Of a stretch of DNA of 64,000 nucleotides, positions 18,329 to 28,335 are shown piece after piece. The position numbers were made by a program, and so were the translations under genes. Below the pieces are notes generated by a model. That model saw only the letters and a program-made list of their open reading frames with translations, was not told the DNA's origin and searched no databases. The stretch comes from Sporosarcina sp. ACRSL (GTDB lineage Bacteria; Bacillota; Bacilli; Bacillales_A; Planococcaceae). The stretch spans positions 1-64,000 of the forward strand of contig NZ_JAKRNT010000006.1 of the NCBI RefSeq assembly GCF_022346605.1. Reading direction: 5' to 3'. How positions within the stretch are numbered: position 1 is the stretch's first letter; the number at the start of each line of letters is the position of its first letter.

Positions 18329-18709
18329 CTATATGAGGTTATTAATTATGTTTAATAGTTAAGTCATTCAATAAATAGATTTTGATTTGGATATTGCTTT
18401 ATTTAAGATCAAATAGCTGATTAAAGACTCGAATATCCAAACATTTTCTCAATAACCTATTTCATTTATTTTAAAGTATTGATTGTTCATAGGATAAATG
18501 AAAAGACAGTTTTCCCAGCCCCAACATAAATTTATTCGTGCTTAAGATATTTATGAATTACCAAATCACCATCAGCATAATGATAAATACTAGGTTTTAG
18601 GGAAGCTTTGAAATATGACTACTATCTGGACACTTGGGTTATATGGAGCTAGTAGTGTAACCGGCCCTCTTAATTACCTTTGTAACATTATTTATGAGGA
18701 GGAGTACAA

Positions 18710-21700
18710 ATGAACAAGCAAATGAGTAAAAAATTAGGTGCACTTGTTCTAGCAAGTTCTATAGTCTTTAGCTCCATTGCACAGCCAATTCACGCTGCGC
18801 CTAATCCAGGTAAAGCAGAGGTTTCCACTGGTAAAATGGAGGTTGCTACTGGCAGAACAGAGCTAAACAAAATCACAGGTGTTACTATTTTAAACCCCAT
18901 TCCTGCCCGTGTAGACAATGCGAGCACAGTTCAGCTAAGTGGTACTGTTGAGATTGATGGTCCAAAGCTGGAGCTAAAAGTAAATGGTAAAGTAGTAAAT
19001 GCAGAAACTACAAAACTTTCGGGTAAGACCTGGTCATTCAAATATGTCCACACATTAAACTCAGAAAATCTGTCTGAAAAGAAGGATGAGCAAATCACAG
19101 TTGAAGCCTATACAGTTTATCCAAATGGAAAAAATGCAGGCGCAGTCCATACAAGTGCTCAACCCGTTAGTCAGACTGTTGATTTAACTCCACCTGACAT
19201 TATTTTTAATGACTACAATAAGAATTGGACGAATCAAAGCATCACTGTTTTTGCTAGCATCAATGAAAAGGGTACGCTTAATGCAGCCAGCCATACCTTT
19301 GACGAAAACGGTAGCTTTACCTTTATCGCTACGGATTTAGCTGGTAATACATCAGAGAGGACAGTGACAATTGACAATATTGATAAGGAAGCCCCTGAAG
19401 CTGAAGTTTCCTATTCCACAACTTCCCCAATCAATACGGATGTCATTGTAACTATTAAAGCAAAAGAACCAGTAACGTACACGAATCTAGATGAGTTACC
19501 GGATACAATAGAATTTGACAGTAATGCATCCACTCTTAAGTTTACTGAAAATGGAAGTTTTGAACTAAAATTTAAAGACAGAGCTGGAAATACAGGGTCG
19601 GTCCATGTGGCAGTTAAAAATATCGATAAAGTTGCTCCTGTCGGTTCACTTGAATACTCTTATACCAAACCTACAAACCAGGATGTAACGGCCACTCTTA
19701 CTTTTACTAAACCAGTTACAATTACAAACCTTGTGGATTTACCAGACACAGTTACGTATACAAAAGTGGATAATCAAACATATACTCTAACTTTTTCAGA
19801 AAATCAAAAAGTTAGTTTAGAATTTGTCGATGCAGCCGGAAATACAGGCCAAGCTGAAATAAACGTAGCAAACATCGATAAAATTGCTCCGACTGCCAAG
19901 GTACTCTATTCAACTGATAAACCTACAAATCAGGATGTAGTAGTGACAATCGAACCTAGTGAAGAGGTCACGATCCTTAACAACAATGGTTCTCCTAGTA
20001 TCACCTTTACAGAAAACGGTGAGTTTGAATTTCTCTTTGTTGACAGGGCCGGAAACACAGGGACAGCACAAATAAGTGTGCAGAATATAGATAAGATTGC
20101 CCCTGTCATCACAATTAGTGAGTATTCAACAGAATGGACGAATCAGGATATTACGGTCACTGCTCGCATGAATGAAGCCGGATCACTAAATGAAGAAAGC
20201 TACACTTTCACAGAAAACGGCAGTTTTGAATTCGTTGCGACAGACCTTGCTGGGAATGTTACACGACATACTGTCCATATTACTAATATTGATAAAGTTG
20301 CTCCGGAAATTACGGTGAAACCTTATAACACAGACTGGACAAACAAAGACATTACGGTTGAAGTAAGCATGAATGAAGAAGGCATACTGAATACGCCAAG
20401 CCACACCTTCACAGAAAATGGCACATTTACATTTATTGCGACAGATCGTGCAGGAAATGTAACTGAGCTTCCAGTTACCATTACAAATATTGATAAAGTT
20501 CCACCTGAAATAATCGTTGAGGATTATATTACTAGTCCCACAAATCAAGATATCACAGTAAACGTGAGCATGAACGAACCTGGTACATTAAACGCAGAAA
20601 GCTATACTTTCAAGGAAAATGGCGAGTTTGAATTCATTGCTACTGACCGGGCAGGGAATGAAACAAAGAAAAAAATCGTAATCTCAAATATCGATAAAGT
20701 TGCACCAGTTATCACAGTGTTCAGTTACAACACTTCACCGACAAACCAAGATGTGATTGTAACTGCTGAAACTAATGAAGGAACACTAAATGCAACAAGT
20801 CATAAATTCACGGAGAATGGTTCATTTGACTTCATTGCAAGGGATGACGCAGGAAATGAGACTGTTGTAACCATTACGATCACCAATATCGATAAAACAC
20901 CTCCAGTTATTACGGTAAATCCTTACAATACAGATCCAACAAATCAGGATGTGGTTGTTACTGTAACGACAAATGAAGGGACATTAAACACAACTAGCCA
21001 TACCTTCGAAGAGAATGGCGAATTTGAATTTGTCGCAAGAGATGAAGCAGGAAATGTAACTGTAGTAACCATTACGATCACCAATATCGATAAAACACCT
21101 CCAGTTGTAAGCAATGTTGTAAATGGATTCGCTTATAATACCAATGTGACTCCTACCTTCAATGAAGGGACGGCTTTATTGAATGGAGAAGCATTTACTT
21201 CTGGAACAACTGTTTCAGTTGAAGGCAGCTATACTTTAGTGGTGACTGATGCAGTAGGAAATGTGTCAACTGTTTCATTTACAATTGATAAAACAGCTCC
21301 AGTTGTGAGCGGTGTAGTAAACAATCAATATTATAATGTGGATGTTACTCCTACGTTTAACGAAGGAATGGCGACTTTGGACGGAAACACTTTCCTTTCT
21401 GGCACTGTTGTTTCTGCTGAAGGAACACATACACTTGTAGTAAGAGACGAAGCCGGGAACGAAACAATTGTTACCTTTTCGATTGATAAAACGAAACCTA
21501 GTTTAACAAATGTGACAGCCAAAACCACTCCAAGCCAGAATACAGCAACTGTTACAGGGGATGCCGAGCCAGGTGCGGCAATTGAAGTTTACTCGAAAAA
21601 CAGTAATGGAACGAAGGGTGGATCGCTAGGAAGTACAACTGTAAATCCAGACGGCAGATTCAGTATCTCCCTTAAGGATGTAAAAAATAACACTGAGCTA

Positions 21701-21766
21701 ATTGTAACTGCTACTGATAAAGCAAATAATACAGCCGAAGTTACTGTTACTGCGAAAAATAATTAA
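18710..21766 (+). CDS. Secreted protein with tandem Ig-like repeats
   Basis: A 1018-residue exported protein. A signal peptide covers about 1-29 (charged start, hydrophobic LGALVLASSIVFSS, cleavage near IHA-AP). An unassigned domain (about 30-160) is followed by eleven tandem Ig-like units of about 66-84 residues, each typically with TNQD(I/V)xVT, (T/E)ENGxFEFxATDxAGN and ending (I/F)xIDK, then a last Ig domain (TKPSLTNV to the end). No LPXTG, SLH, CWBD or membrane anchor is present, so it is either released or held non-covalently. Units 8-9 are nearly identical in DNA, a sign of recent duplication. Adhesin or matrix role is a guess. AGGAGGAG precedes the ATG. Confidence 0.85.
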   Translation: MNKQMSKKLGALVLASSIVFSSIAQPIHAAPNPGKAEVSTGKMEVATGRTELNKITGVTILNPIPARVDNASTVQLSGTVEIDGPKLELKVNGKVVNAETTKLSGKTWSFKYVHTLNSENLSEKKDEQITVEAYTVYPNGKNAGAVHTSAQPVSQTVDLTPPDIIFNDYNKNWTNQSITVFASINEKGTLNAASHTFDENGSFTFIATDLAGNTSERTVTIDNIDKEAPEAEVSYSTTSPINTDVIVTIKAKEPVTYTNLDELPDTIEFDSNASTLKFTENGSFELKFKDRAGNTGSVHVAVKNIDKVAPVGSLEYSYTKPTNQDVTATLTFTKPVTITNLVDLPDTVTYTKVDNQTYTLTFSENQKVSLEFVDAAGNTGQAEINVANIDKIAPTAKVLYSTDKPTNQDVVVTIEPSEEVTILNNNGSPSITFTENGEFEFLFVDRAGNTGTAQISVQNIDKIAPVITISEYSTEWTNQDITVTARMNEAGSLNEESYTFTENGSFEFVATDLAGNVTRHTVHITNIDKVAPEITVKPYNTDWTNKDITVEVSMNEEGILNTPSHTFTENGTFTFIATDRAGNVTELPVTITNIDKVPPEIIVEDYITSPTNQDITVNVSMNEPGTLNAESYTFKENGEFEFIATDRAGNETKKKIVISNIDKVAPVITVFSYNTSPTNQDVIVTAETNEGTLNATSHKFTENGSFDFIARDDAGNETVVTITITNIDKTPPVITVNPYNTDPTNQDVVVTVTTNEGTLNTTSHTFEENGEFEFVARDEAGNVTVVTITITNIDKTPPVVSNVVNGFAYNTNVTPTFNEGTALLNGEAFTSGTTVSVEGSYTLVVTDAVGNVSTVSFTIDKTAPVVSGVVNNQYYNVDVTPTFNEGMATLDGNTFLSGTVVSAEGTHTLVVRDEAGNETIVTFSIDKTKPSLTNVTAKTTPSQNTATVTGDAEPGAAIEVYSKNSNGTKGGSLGSTTVNPDGRFSISLKDVKNNTELIVTATDKANNTAEVTVTAKNN

Positions 21767-21782
21767 GTTTACATGTTTATGT

Positions 21783-21830
21783 AACAGGAATAGACTACCT
21801 CTTCCCAAACGAAGGTAGTCTTTTCCTGTT
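21783..21830 (+). terminator. Terminator of the Ig-like gene
   Basis: A long stem AACAGGAA...GACTACC / GGTAGTC...TTCCTGTT with internal T-rich strand, 17 bases after the stop. Confidence 0.8.
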
Positions 21831-21843
21831 ACTACATTTTTAT

Positions 21844-21963
21844 TTAAGGATGAATTTGTACATCATTAATTAAATCCCCCATCATATAATACGTTTTGGC
21901 ATCGTCGCCAAACCAGATCTTCCCTTCTTCGTAGCTGAATATGCCATCATAGGTATGATATAT
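21844..21963 (-). pseudogene. C-terminal fragment of an unknown gene
   Basis: An open minus-strand stretch of 39 codons reads FSYEEGKIWFGDDAKTYYMM followed by GDLINDVQIHP and a stop; it has coding character but no start codon, and an in-frame stop lies just upstream. I do not recognise the family. It is probably a remnant. Confidence 0.35.
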
Positions 21964-21986
21964 TTAAAAATATTACAAATTCGCTA

Positions 21987-22109
21987 TTAGCCTGGAGAAA
22001 AATTTAAAAACTTCATTAACTTATGGTAGGGTTCGCCCCGATAAATCCTAACCCCCCGATTCACCTGCTCTAACAATAACATCCCCATCAGCTGATGAGG
22101 CACAGTCAT
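21987..22109 (-). pseudogene. Decayed coding remnant
   Basis: Forty codons starting [19 protein letters not shown] and containing [15 protein letters not shown]; the frame stays open about 28 codons further upstream but without a ribosome site. Its tail resembles the remnant at 18285-18328. Between 22110 and 22393 I see no other gene; the last bases hold the AGGAGGAG site of the next gene. Confidence 0.3.
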
Positions 22110-22393
22110 CTTAGAAAATGAAAGTGTGAAATCGCAACATTTTTCGACTTCCTGGCTCAATCCAAGCGAATTTGAGTCTACTCTTGACTCTTGCTACACA
22201 CTAGTGCTTACATTAAGATACAACATGCAGCTGCATACGAATATCGATAAAGGGTCTTAATAAGATCGACAACAATATGGTGTCCGTTAGGCTCTTGTAC
22301 CAGCCTAAGCTGTCCCATTAGACATCAACAACCTCATTTGAATAGTCTCAAGAATTAAACGTTAGACGCACACAAAGAGGAGGAGTTGAGTTT

Positions 22394-23059
22394 ATGAAAT
22401 TTCTGCTTACATCCGCAGGCATCAATAACAAAAGTATACATGACGCATTGGTGGATATGCTGGGCAAGCCTATCGCCGAGTCCAGCGCTCATTGCATCCC
22501 CACTGCGATGTACGGTCACCCTTGGGTCGGCCCCGGTGTCAAAGCCTGGGAGTTCATCAGTGGGAAATCCGATTCCATGGTCGGCCTGGGTTGGAAGTCC
22601 GTTGGCGTGCTGGAGCTTACAGCACTCCCAAGCATCGACGAAGACCGCTGGGTGCCGCTGATCCAGGAGACGGATGTCCTGCTGGTTTCAGGTGGCGACG
22701 CTCTCTACCTGTGCCACTGGATGCGGCAATCCGGGCTGGCAGACCTCTTGCCGACGCTGCAAGCAGTTTATGTGGGAATGAGTGCAGGGAGTATGGTAAT
22801 GGCGCCTAACATCGGGGAATTCTTCGTTGGCTGGACCCCGCCCAACGGTAGTGATGAAACGCTGGGTCTTGTTGATTTTGCAATGTTCCCGCATCTGGAT
22901 CACGAGATGCTGCCGTATAACACAATGGCTAATGCGGAGAAATGGGCCGCCGAAATGCAGGGGCCGGCGTATGCAATAGATGATCAAACCGCCATCAAAG
23001 TGATCGATGGCGCGGTCGAAGTTGTATCCGAAGGGCATTGGAAACTGTTTACGCCATAA
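22394..23059 (+). CDS. Peptidase E-like (S51 family) protein
   Basis: A 221-residue protein of the class-I glutamine-amidotransferase-like S51 peptidase family, which hydrolyses N-terminal aspartyl peptides. The nucleophile elbow is GMSAGS (Ser130) and the histidine region is FPHLDHEM (His167); both are intact. Length is typical. The gene is visibly richer in G and C than every neighbour (runs of GCG, CTG, GGC codons), and lies between decayed fragments and a DUF1801 gene, so recent horizontal transfer is likely. AGGAGGAG lies eight bases before the ATG. Confidence 0.85.
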   Translation: MKFLLTSAGINNKSIHDALVDMLGKPIAESSAHCIPTAMYGHPWVGPGVKAWEFISGKSDSMVGLGWKSVGVLELTALPSIDEDRWVPLIQETDVLLVSGGDALYLCHWMRQSGLADLLPTLQAVYVGMSAGSMVMAPNIGEFFVGWTPPNGSDETLGLVDFAMFPHLDHEMLPYNTMANAEKWAAEMQGPAYAIDDQTAIKVIDGAVEVVSEGHWKLFTP

Positions 23060-23192
23060 TCTTATGATGCAATGCATTAAGCAATCTATTGCAATTAAAA
23101 CCCTTGAAATGTTGTTAACTCAGCGTTTTAAGGTTTTTTCATTTTGCAAAGAAAAGCTGGGTATTGTTGATTTAGAGCATGAAACAATGAAA

Positions 23193-23582
23193 TTATTTCT
23201 TCTTTAATATTTTTTCTTCAGCCTTTTTATTATTCTCGTCAACTCTAAATTTCACGATCTTACTAACTAATTCATAAGGAATGGGTTTTCCTATAGGAAA
23301 TTGCACTGCGCCTTTCGATGTCTTATATTCCGATAATTCCTGCTTAAATCTATTAATTCCGTTTGGAGTTGGATAAAACCCTATATGGTTTTTGAATGCA
23401 GCAAAATGCACCAAATTTCCATTTAGAACAAAAGTAGGCATTCCGTAGCTTATTTTTTCATCAGCAGTTGGTGCTGTTTCCTTTATAACCTTTCTTAATG
23501 TATTTAGTATTACTTGAATCTCATGAGGATATTGTAAAATATATTCATCAATCGATTTCGGAGTATTGTTTTTTTGTTCCAT
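23193..23582 (-). CDS. DUF1801-family protein (YdhG/Fra-like)
   Basis: A 129-residue cytoplasmic protein of the DUF1801/YdhG-like superfamily, containing the typical ISYGMPTF, FAAFKNHIGFYP and GAVQFPIGKPIP segments. Bacillus homologues include an iron chaperone for frataxin-like function, but the family is broad and the role here is uncertain. I chose ATG 23582 because GAAAGGAG lies upstream of it; an earlier in-frame start has none. It stands alone. Confidence 0.8.
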   Translation of the reverse strand: MEQKNNTPKSIDEYILQYPHEIQVILNTLRKVIKETAPTADEKISYGMPTFVLNGNLVHFAAFKNHIGFYPTPNGINRFKQELSEYKTSKGAVQFPIGKPIPYELVSKIVKFRVDENNKKAEEKILKKK

Positions 23583-23726
23583 AGTATTTCTCCTTTCAAA
23601 AATTACAGCATTCACATTGCTAATTGTAATATGTAAAAAAAGGCGACTTATTAGTCACCTTTATTTTAACTCAAGTATTTAATTTCAGAAATTGTTTTAT
23701 TAACGGCAGATGGTCACGTTATCCGT

Positions 23727-25319
23727 TTAATTAACAAACTTCTCCGCTTTCCCAACCGACTCCCAGTAGTCATTGCGCAGCTGGACTTTCAAAATCTTAC
23801 CGGAAGCTGTTTTAGGTAGTTCCTCTACAAAGGTGACTCCCGTAATCGCTTTAAAGTGAGCAAGCTTTTCTCTTGTGAATTGGATCAGTTCCTCTTCCGT
23901 GGCTTTTTGCCCTGGACGTAAAACTACATAGGAATGAGGTGTTTCCCCCCATTTTTCATGCGGAACTGCTATGACTGCCGCTTCCAGGATAGCAGGATGG
24001 TCATATAGAACACCTTCGACTTCAATGGAAGAAATGTTTTCTCCCCCCGAGATAATGACGTCTTTTTTCCGGTCGACGATTCCAATATGTCCATACTCGT
24101 CGACAACGGCCATGTCCCCAGTATAGAGCCAGCCATTACGAATTGTTTCCATCGTCGCTTCTTCATTTTTCCAATAGCCTTTCATGACGCCATTTCCACG
24201 GACAATGAGTTCCCCAATTTCTTGTCCGTTCCAGGCCACTTCTTCTTCTACTTCATTAACAACTCTCGCATCTGTGCCAATCATTTGGTATCCCGCTTTT
24301 GCTTTTATGTGAGACCGTTCTTCTAGTGAAAAATCATCGAAGTGAGAGCGTATTCTTGAGATGGTCGTTAACGGGCTCGATTCCGTCATGCCGTATACTT
24401 GAATGAACTCCCAACCTAGCTCCTCTTCCACTTTCGTGACAAATGCTGCAGGTGGTGCTGAACCGGCTATGAATAAGCGAATATCTTGTTCAGTTTTCAG
24501 CGGGTGTTTCTCGTAATATTGTATCAATGAATTTAACACTGTCGGAGCCATATGCATGACGGTGACACCATGTTTCTTAATGGCATCAAAAATATTTTCT
24601 GGAGAAGACTTTCGTAAACAGACTTGCGTTGATCCGTTTGCTGTATAGTAGAATGGTGAGCCCCAACCGTTCACATGGAACATTGGCAGCACATGTGCTA
24701 GAACATCTTCATCCGTAACTCGTAAATGATGCATGCACGTTAAGGCATGTATGTAATTATTGCGATGCGTCAACATCACGCCTTTCGGATTTCCGGTTGT
24801 TCCACTCGTATAAAGCAAGCTGCACACATCGGTTTCTTCTAACGGTTCCCGTTCAAAAGTTTCTTTTGAATGCGCTTGCAAAAAATCATCATAGTTTACT
24901 TCGTCACATGTACCATTATGATAGTGAACGATAATCGTCTCAACGGTTTCTAGTTTTTCTTTAATAGGAATGATTAAATTATATAAATCCTGATCTACAA
25001 ACAAAACTTTAGATTCACTATGATTCAAAATAAAGAGATAATCCTGTGGTTTTAAGCGAATATTCAATGGCACCATAATGGCCCCTAGCTGAAACACACC
25101 ATAAAAGCCTTCCAGCATCTCTATACTATTTGGTGCTAGATATGCAACGCGATCCCCTTTTTTCACACCTAACTTGCGAAGACCATTTGACAACTGATTG
25201 ACACGTTCATTCATTTCCCGATAAGTAAATACTCGGTCATCACCAATAATGGCTTTCTTATCTCCATAAAGTTTAACCGCATGATCTAGGAACTGAGTTA
25301 AAATTAATGGAACCTCCAT
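23727..25319 (-). CDS. Long-chain acyl-CoA synthetase-like ligase
   Basis: A 530-residue ANL-superfamily enzyme that makes acyl-CoA with ATP. P-loop LLYTSGTTGNPKGVMLTH (about 170-187), YGMTESSP, GWLYTGDMAVVDEYG and C-terminal PKTASGKILK are present. It resembles fatty-acyl or medium-chain ligases rather than acetate enzymes; the exact substrate cannot be read. I chose ATG 25319 with AGGGGAGG upstream. No beta-oxidation genes are adjacent. Confidence 0.85.
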   Translation of the reverse strand: MEVPLILTQFLDHAVKLYGDKKAIIGDDRVFTYREMNERVNQLSNGLRKLGVKKGDRVAYLAPNSIEMLEGFYGVFQLGAIMVPLNIRLKPQDYLFILNHSESKVLFVDQDLYNLIIPIKEKLETVETIIVHYHNGTCDEVNYDDFLQAHSKETFEREPLEETDVCSLLYTSGTTGNPKGVMLTHRNNYIHALTCMHHLRVTDEDVLAHVLPMFHVNGWGSPFYYTANGSTQVCLRKSSPENIFDAIKKHGVTVMHMAPTVLNSLIQYYEKHPLKTEQDIRLFIAGSAPPAAFVTKVEEELGWEFIQVYGMTESSPLTTISRIRSHFDDFSLEERSHIKAKAGYQMIGTDARVVNEVEEEVAWNGQEIGELIVRGNGVMKGYWKNEEATMETIRNGWLYTGDMAVVDEYGHIGIVDRKKDVIISGGENISSIEVEGVLYDHPAILEAAVIAVPHEKWGETPHSYVVLRPGQKATEEELIQFTREKLAHFKAITGVTFVEELPKTASGKILKVQLRNDYWESVGKAEKFVN

Positions 25320-25462
25320 AATAAACCTCCCCTTCTCCATGATTGTCTAGTGAACTATCCTTTCTATATGAAACATAACATATATCGTAAACTTTATCAT
25401 AAAATTCTGCTTTTTGTAAATAATGAACAAAGAGCATAGATTAGTAGTTGCCGCTTTTTAAA

Positions 25463-25503
25463 ATCCCCCCCGATTTTGCTTTTACAATTTCGGAGGGATC
25501 TTT
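25463..25503 (-). terminator. ligD terminator
   Basis: ATCCCTCCGA / TCGGGGGGAT arms with TTTT on the minus strand, just past the ligD stop. Confidence 0.75.
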
Positions 25504-25508
25504 TTCTC

Positions 25509-27341
25509 TCACACTTCTTTCAACTGCTCGAGCACAACTGCAAACGGCTGGGTTTCCCCCACCTGCTTAAATTCGCGAAATGGATCACCCATTGTTTTCA
25601 TCCGTTCGATTACGCTCGTTATCGTAAATTGCTCAGGTCTTAATGAGTCGCTTACCTCTTCCCAAATCAACGGGGTTGCGACTGTTGCCAGTTCGGTTCC
25701 TCTCGGTGAGTAGGGCGCGATAATTGTTTTTCCTTCGTGATGCTGTACATAGTCCACGTACAGTTTGTTTCCCCGATTGTTCTTCAGCCGTTCGGTCGTA
25801 AACCATTGTGGTTCTTGCTCGCATAAAAAGTCGGAAACGAATTTTGTGAAGATGCGTGTCTCTGCATATGTGAACGTATTGAATGGGAGCGGTATATAAA
25901 GTTGCAGTCCTTTGCCGCCGGACGTTTTGATGAAGGATGTCAGTTGGAATTGGTCGAAAATCGCCTTTAAGCGTACTGCTGCTTCGACAGAGAGAGAAAA
26001 TTCATCTACGGAAGGCGGGTCCAAATCAAATACGATTTCTGTCGGCTTTTTTGTATGGATCGTCTGAAAAGGAATATGGAATTCGAGTGCGAGTTGATTG
26101 CCAAGCCATAGCAATGTCATGATGTCATTGCAAACGATATAGTCGATATCTTCATCTTTTGACGTTTTCACGAAATCAGGAGCATAATCCGGAACGCTTT
26201 TTTGATAGAACTTTTCACCCGGCACTCCGTGTGGAAAACGGATGAGTGTGAGATGACGTTCTTCAAGGAATGGGAGCATAAACGGTGCTGCCGTTTGTAA
26301 ATAAAGCAGGTAATCATCCTTATTCAAGCTGCCGCCCTTTGGCCAAACAGGCTTGTCCGGATGTGTAATTTGGACGTTGTCTGGAATCGGGTTCAACTGC
26401 CGCAGCATAGCCTTCCAATTACAATCTTCCGGGTCTATTTCGAATTGAAAGGAATGAAACCGCGGCTCACGCAAATGCTTCCCGTCAAAGCTGATGCAAT
26501 TTATATTTGCACAAATGGATGGCGCAATTTCATAAACGGAATTGCCTTTGCGTTCCCCATTTGCGAGAAACAATTCACTAAGCGTCTTCATCTCCTCTTC
26601 AGACATACCGTGTTTGAAAGTCACAACCTCATGAAGCTGACCTTCCTTATAGATAGCTCCTGTAAAGAATCCATTTACCTGTTCATATTGCGTTACAATA
26701 ATTGTAACTAGCCGCCAGTTTTTCACTTTTAACCATTGATTCGTCCGTTTTTCATTGCTCCATATACTTTTCTTATGCTTGGTGACAATACCTTCCCCAT
26801 TGTTCAGTCGAATAAGATCCCACAATTCCTTTTCGTCTGTGAACGTTTCGATTAATTGAATTGAGCTCTCGTGCCGATACTGAACTTTAGTCGGCAGCCC
26901 TATTTTTTCAAAACACTTATTCAGTTGAGCTTTCCTTTTCTCAAGTGTTGTCAAGGCCATATCTTTACCCTTTAAAGCGATAAGATCGAAAACGATATAT
27001 TGGCACGGAAATATTTTCGCATGTTCACCGACGACCTCTTTCTTTCGCATCCGTCCCCTTGTTTGAACGAAGGAAAATTCACTTCTGTAATCGTTTTGTA
27101 AACAGACAATTTCACCGTCAAATGCAATTGGAAGGTACGGCTTCACGACATATTCAATTCGACGGCAAGCGTCTATAATTTCCGGAAACATAGCATTCAA
27201 CAATTTTTCATTTCGACTGTACAGCTGAACTCCCTCTTTATCCCATTGAAGAATCGCCCTAAATCCGTCGTACTTCGTTTCGTATAGCCAATCTTTCCCT
27301 ACAGGTACTTCATCTGCATCCATCATTAACATTGGTTTCAT
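25509..27341 (-). CDS. ligD: ATP-dependent DNA ligase LigD (ligase-polymerase)
   Basis: A 610-residue two-domain end-joining enzyme. The ligase domain comes first with adenylated lysine K23 in ETKYDGFRAI, followed by the OB fold to about residue 300; the archaeo-eukaryotic primase-type polymerase domain follows (IVFDLDPP carries the metal-binding aspartates, and SGGKGLQLYIP the nucleotide site). No 3'-phosphoesterase domain, the same architecture as B. subtilis LigD (about 611 residues). It is divergent from ku with 126 bases between them. Repair of double-strand breaks in spores is the known role in Bacillus. Confidence 0.95.
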   Translation of the reverse strand: MKPMLMMDADEVPVGKDWLYETKYDGFRAILQWDKEGVQLYSRNEKLLNAMFPEIIDACRRIEYVVKPYLPIAFDGEIVCLQNDYRSEFSFVQTRGRMRKKEVVGEHAKIFPCQYIVFDLIALKGKDMALTTLEKRKAQLNKCFEKIGLPTKVQYRHESSIQLIETFTDEKELWDLIRLNNGEGIVTKHKKSIWSNEKRTNQWLKVKNWRLVTIIVTQYEQVNGFFTGAIYKEGQLHEVVTFKHGMSEEEMKTLSELFLANGERKGNSVYEIAPSICANINCISFDGKHLREPRFHSFQFEIDPEDCNWKAMLRQLNPIPDNVQITHPDKPVWPKGGSLNKDDYLLYLQTAAPFMLPFLEERHLTLIRFPHGVPGEKFYQKSVPDYAPDFVKTSKDEDIDYIVCNDIMTLLWLGNQLALEFHIPFQTIHTKKPTEIVFDLDPPSVDEFSLSVEAAVRLKAIFDQFQLTSFIKTSGGKGLQLYIPLPFNTFTYAETRIFTKFVSDFLCEQEPQWFTTERLKNNRGNKLYVDYVQHHEGKTIIAPYSPRGTELATVATPLIWEEVSDSLRPEQFTITSVIERMKTMGDPFREFKQVGETQPFAVVLEQLKEV

Positions 27342-27467
27342 TCGTTTATCGCTCCAAGTTTTTATGTATAAATTTCACGTGACTTTTCTTATTGTTTAAC
27401 TGAACACATTTCGTATACATAGGAATCCGTCAGCTTTCCATACTAATAATAAAAGCGGGTGAATTCA

Positions 27468-28295
27468 TTGCATACAGTTTGGAAAGGCAGCATCAGTTTT
27501 GGTCTCGTCAATATTCCGATCAAGCTTCATTCCGCCACGGAGAACAACGATATTAAATTGAGACAACTTCACAAGGAGTGCCATTCTCCGATCAGTTATC
27601 AAAAAGTATGCCCAATTTGTGATAAAGAAGTGAAAAACGAAGACATTGTAAAAGCGTATGAGTATACAAAAAACAAGTTTGTCGTGCTCGATGAGGAAGA
27701 TCTTGAAAAGCTGAAGAAGGAAAATGAAGACAAAGCTGTTGAGATTATTGATTTTGTGAAGTTAGAGGAGATCGATCCGATCTATTTTGAAAGAAGCTAT
27801 TTCATGGCACCCGATGCGAACGGCGGGAAAGCATACGCGTTATTGCGGAAAGCTTTGCAGGAATCCGGAAAAATCGGTGTGGCAAAAATTATTATCCGTT
27901 CGAAGGAGCAACTGGCGGTCGTACGGGTTTATAAAGATGCTTTATTAATGGAAACGATCCATTTCCCGGACGAGGTGCGAAACGTGCAGGACGTCCCGAA
28001 TATTCCTGATGAAGGAACTGTCGTAAAAAAAGAACTCGATACCGCCCTATTGTTAGTTGAACAATTGACGACGGTTTTCGAACCTGATAAATATACGGAC
28101 GAGTACAGAACTGCACTTATGGAATTAATTGAAGAGAAAAAAGCAGGCAATGTTACGGTTGCTAAAACCGAGAAGCAGGCAATTTCACCTTCGAATACAA
28201 CCGATTTGATGGCTGCTTTGCAGGCTTCTCTTGATAAGACGAAAAAGAAGAAGCCGGCGCCACGAAAACGTGCGGCAGCGAAGATGAAAGCGTAA
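27468..28295 (+). CDS. ku: DNA end-binding protein Ku
   Basis: A 275-residue bacterial Ku that forms a homodimeric ring on DNA ends and recruits LigD. The N-terminus HTVWKGSISFGLVNIPIKL is diagnostic; the lysine-rich C-terminal tail (TKKKKPAPRKRAAAKMKA) fits DNA tethering. I prefer TTG 27468 because GCGGGTGA is spaced for it and the protein then starts as other Ku proteins do; GTG 27459 is the alternative. It is divergent from ligD and presumably coregulated. Confidence 0.93.
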   Translation: MHTVWKGSISFGLVNIPIKLHSATENNDIKLRQLHKECHSPISYQKVCPICDKEVKNEDIVKAYEYTKNKFVVLDEEDLEKLKKENEDKAVEIIDFVKLEEIDPIYFERSYFMAPDANGGKAYALLRKALQESGKIGVAKIIIRSKEQLAVVRVYKDALLMETIHFPDEVRNVQDVPNIPDEGTVVKKELDTALLLVEQLTTVFEPDKYTDEYRTALMELIEEKKAGNVTVAKTEKQAISPSNTTDLMAALQASLDKTKKKKPAPRKRAAAKMKA

Positions 28296-28335
28296 ATATC
28301 TCGCTAAAAATATGGTTACCAACGATTTTTGGATC

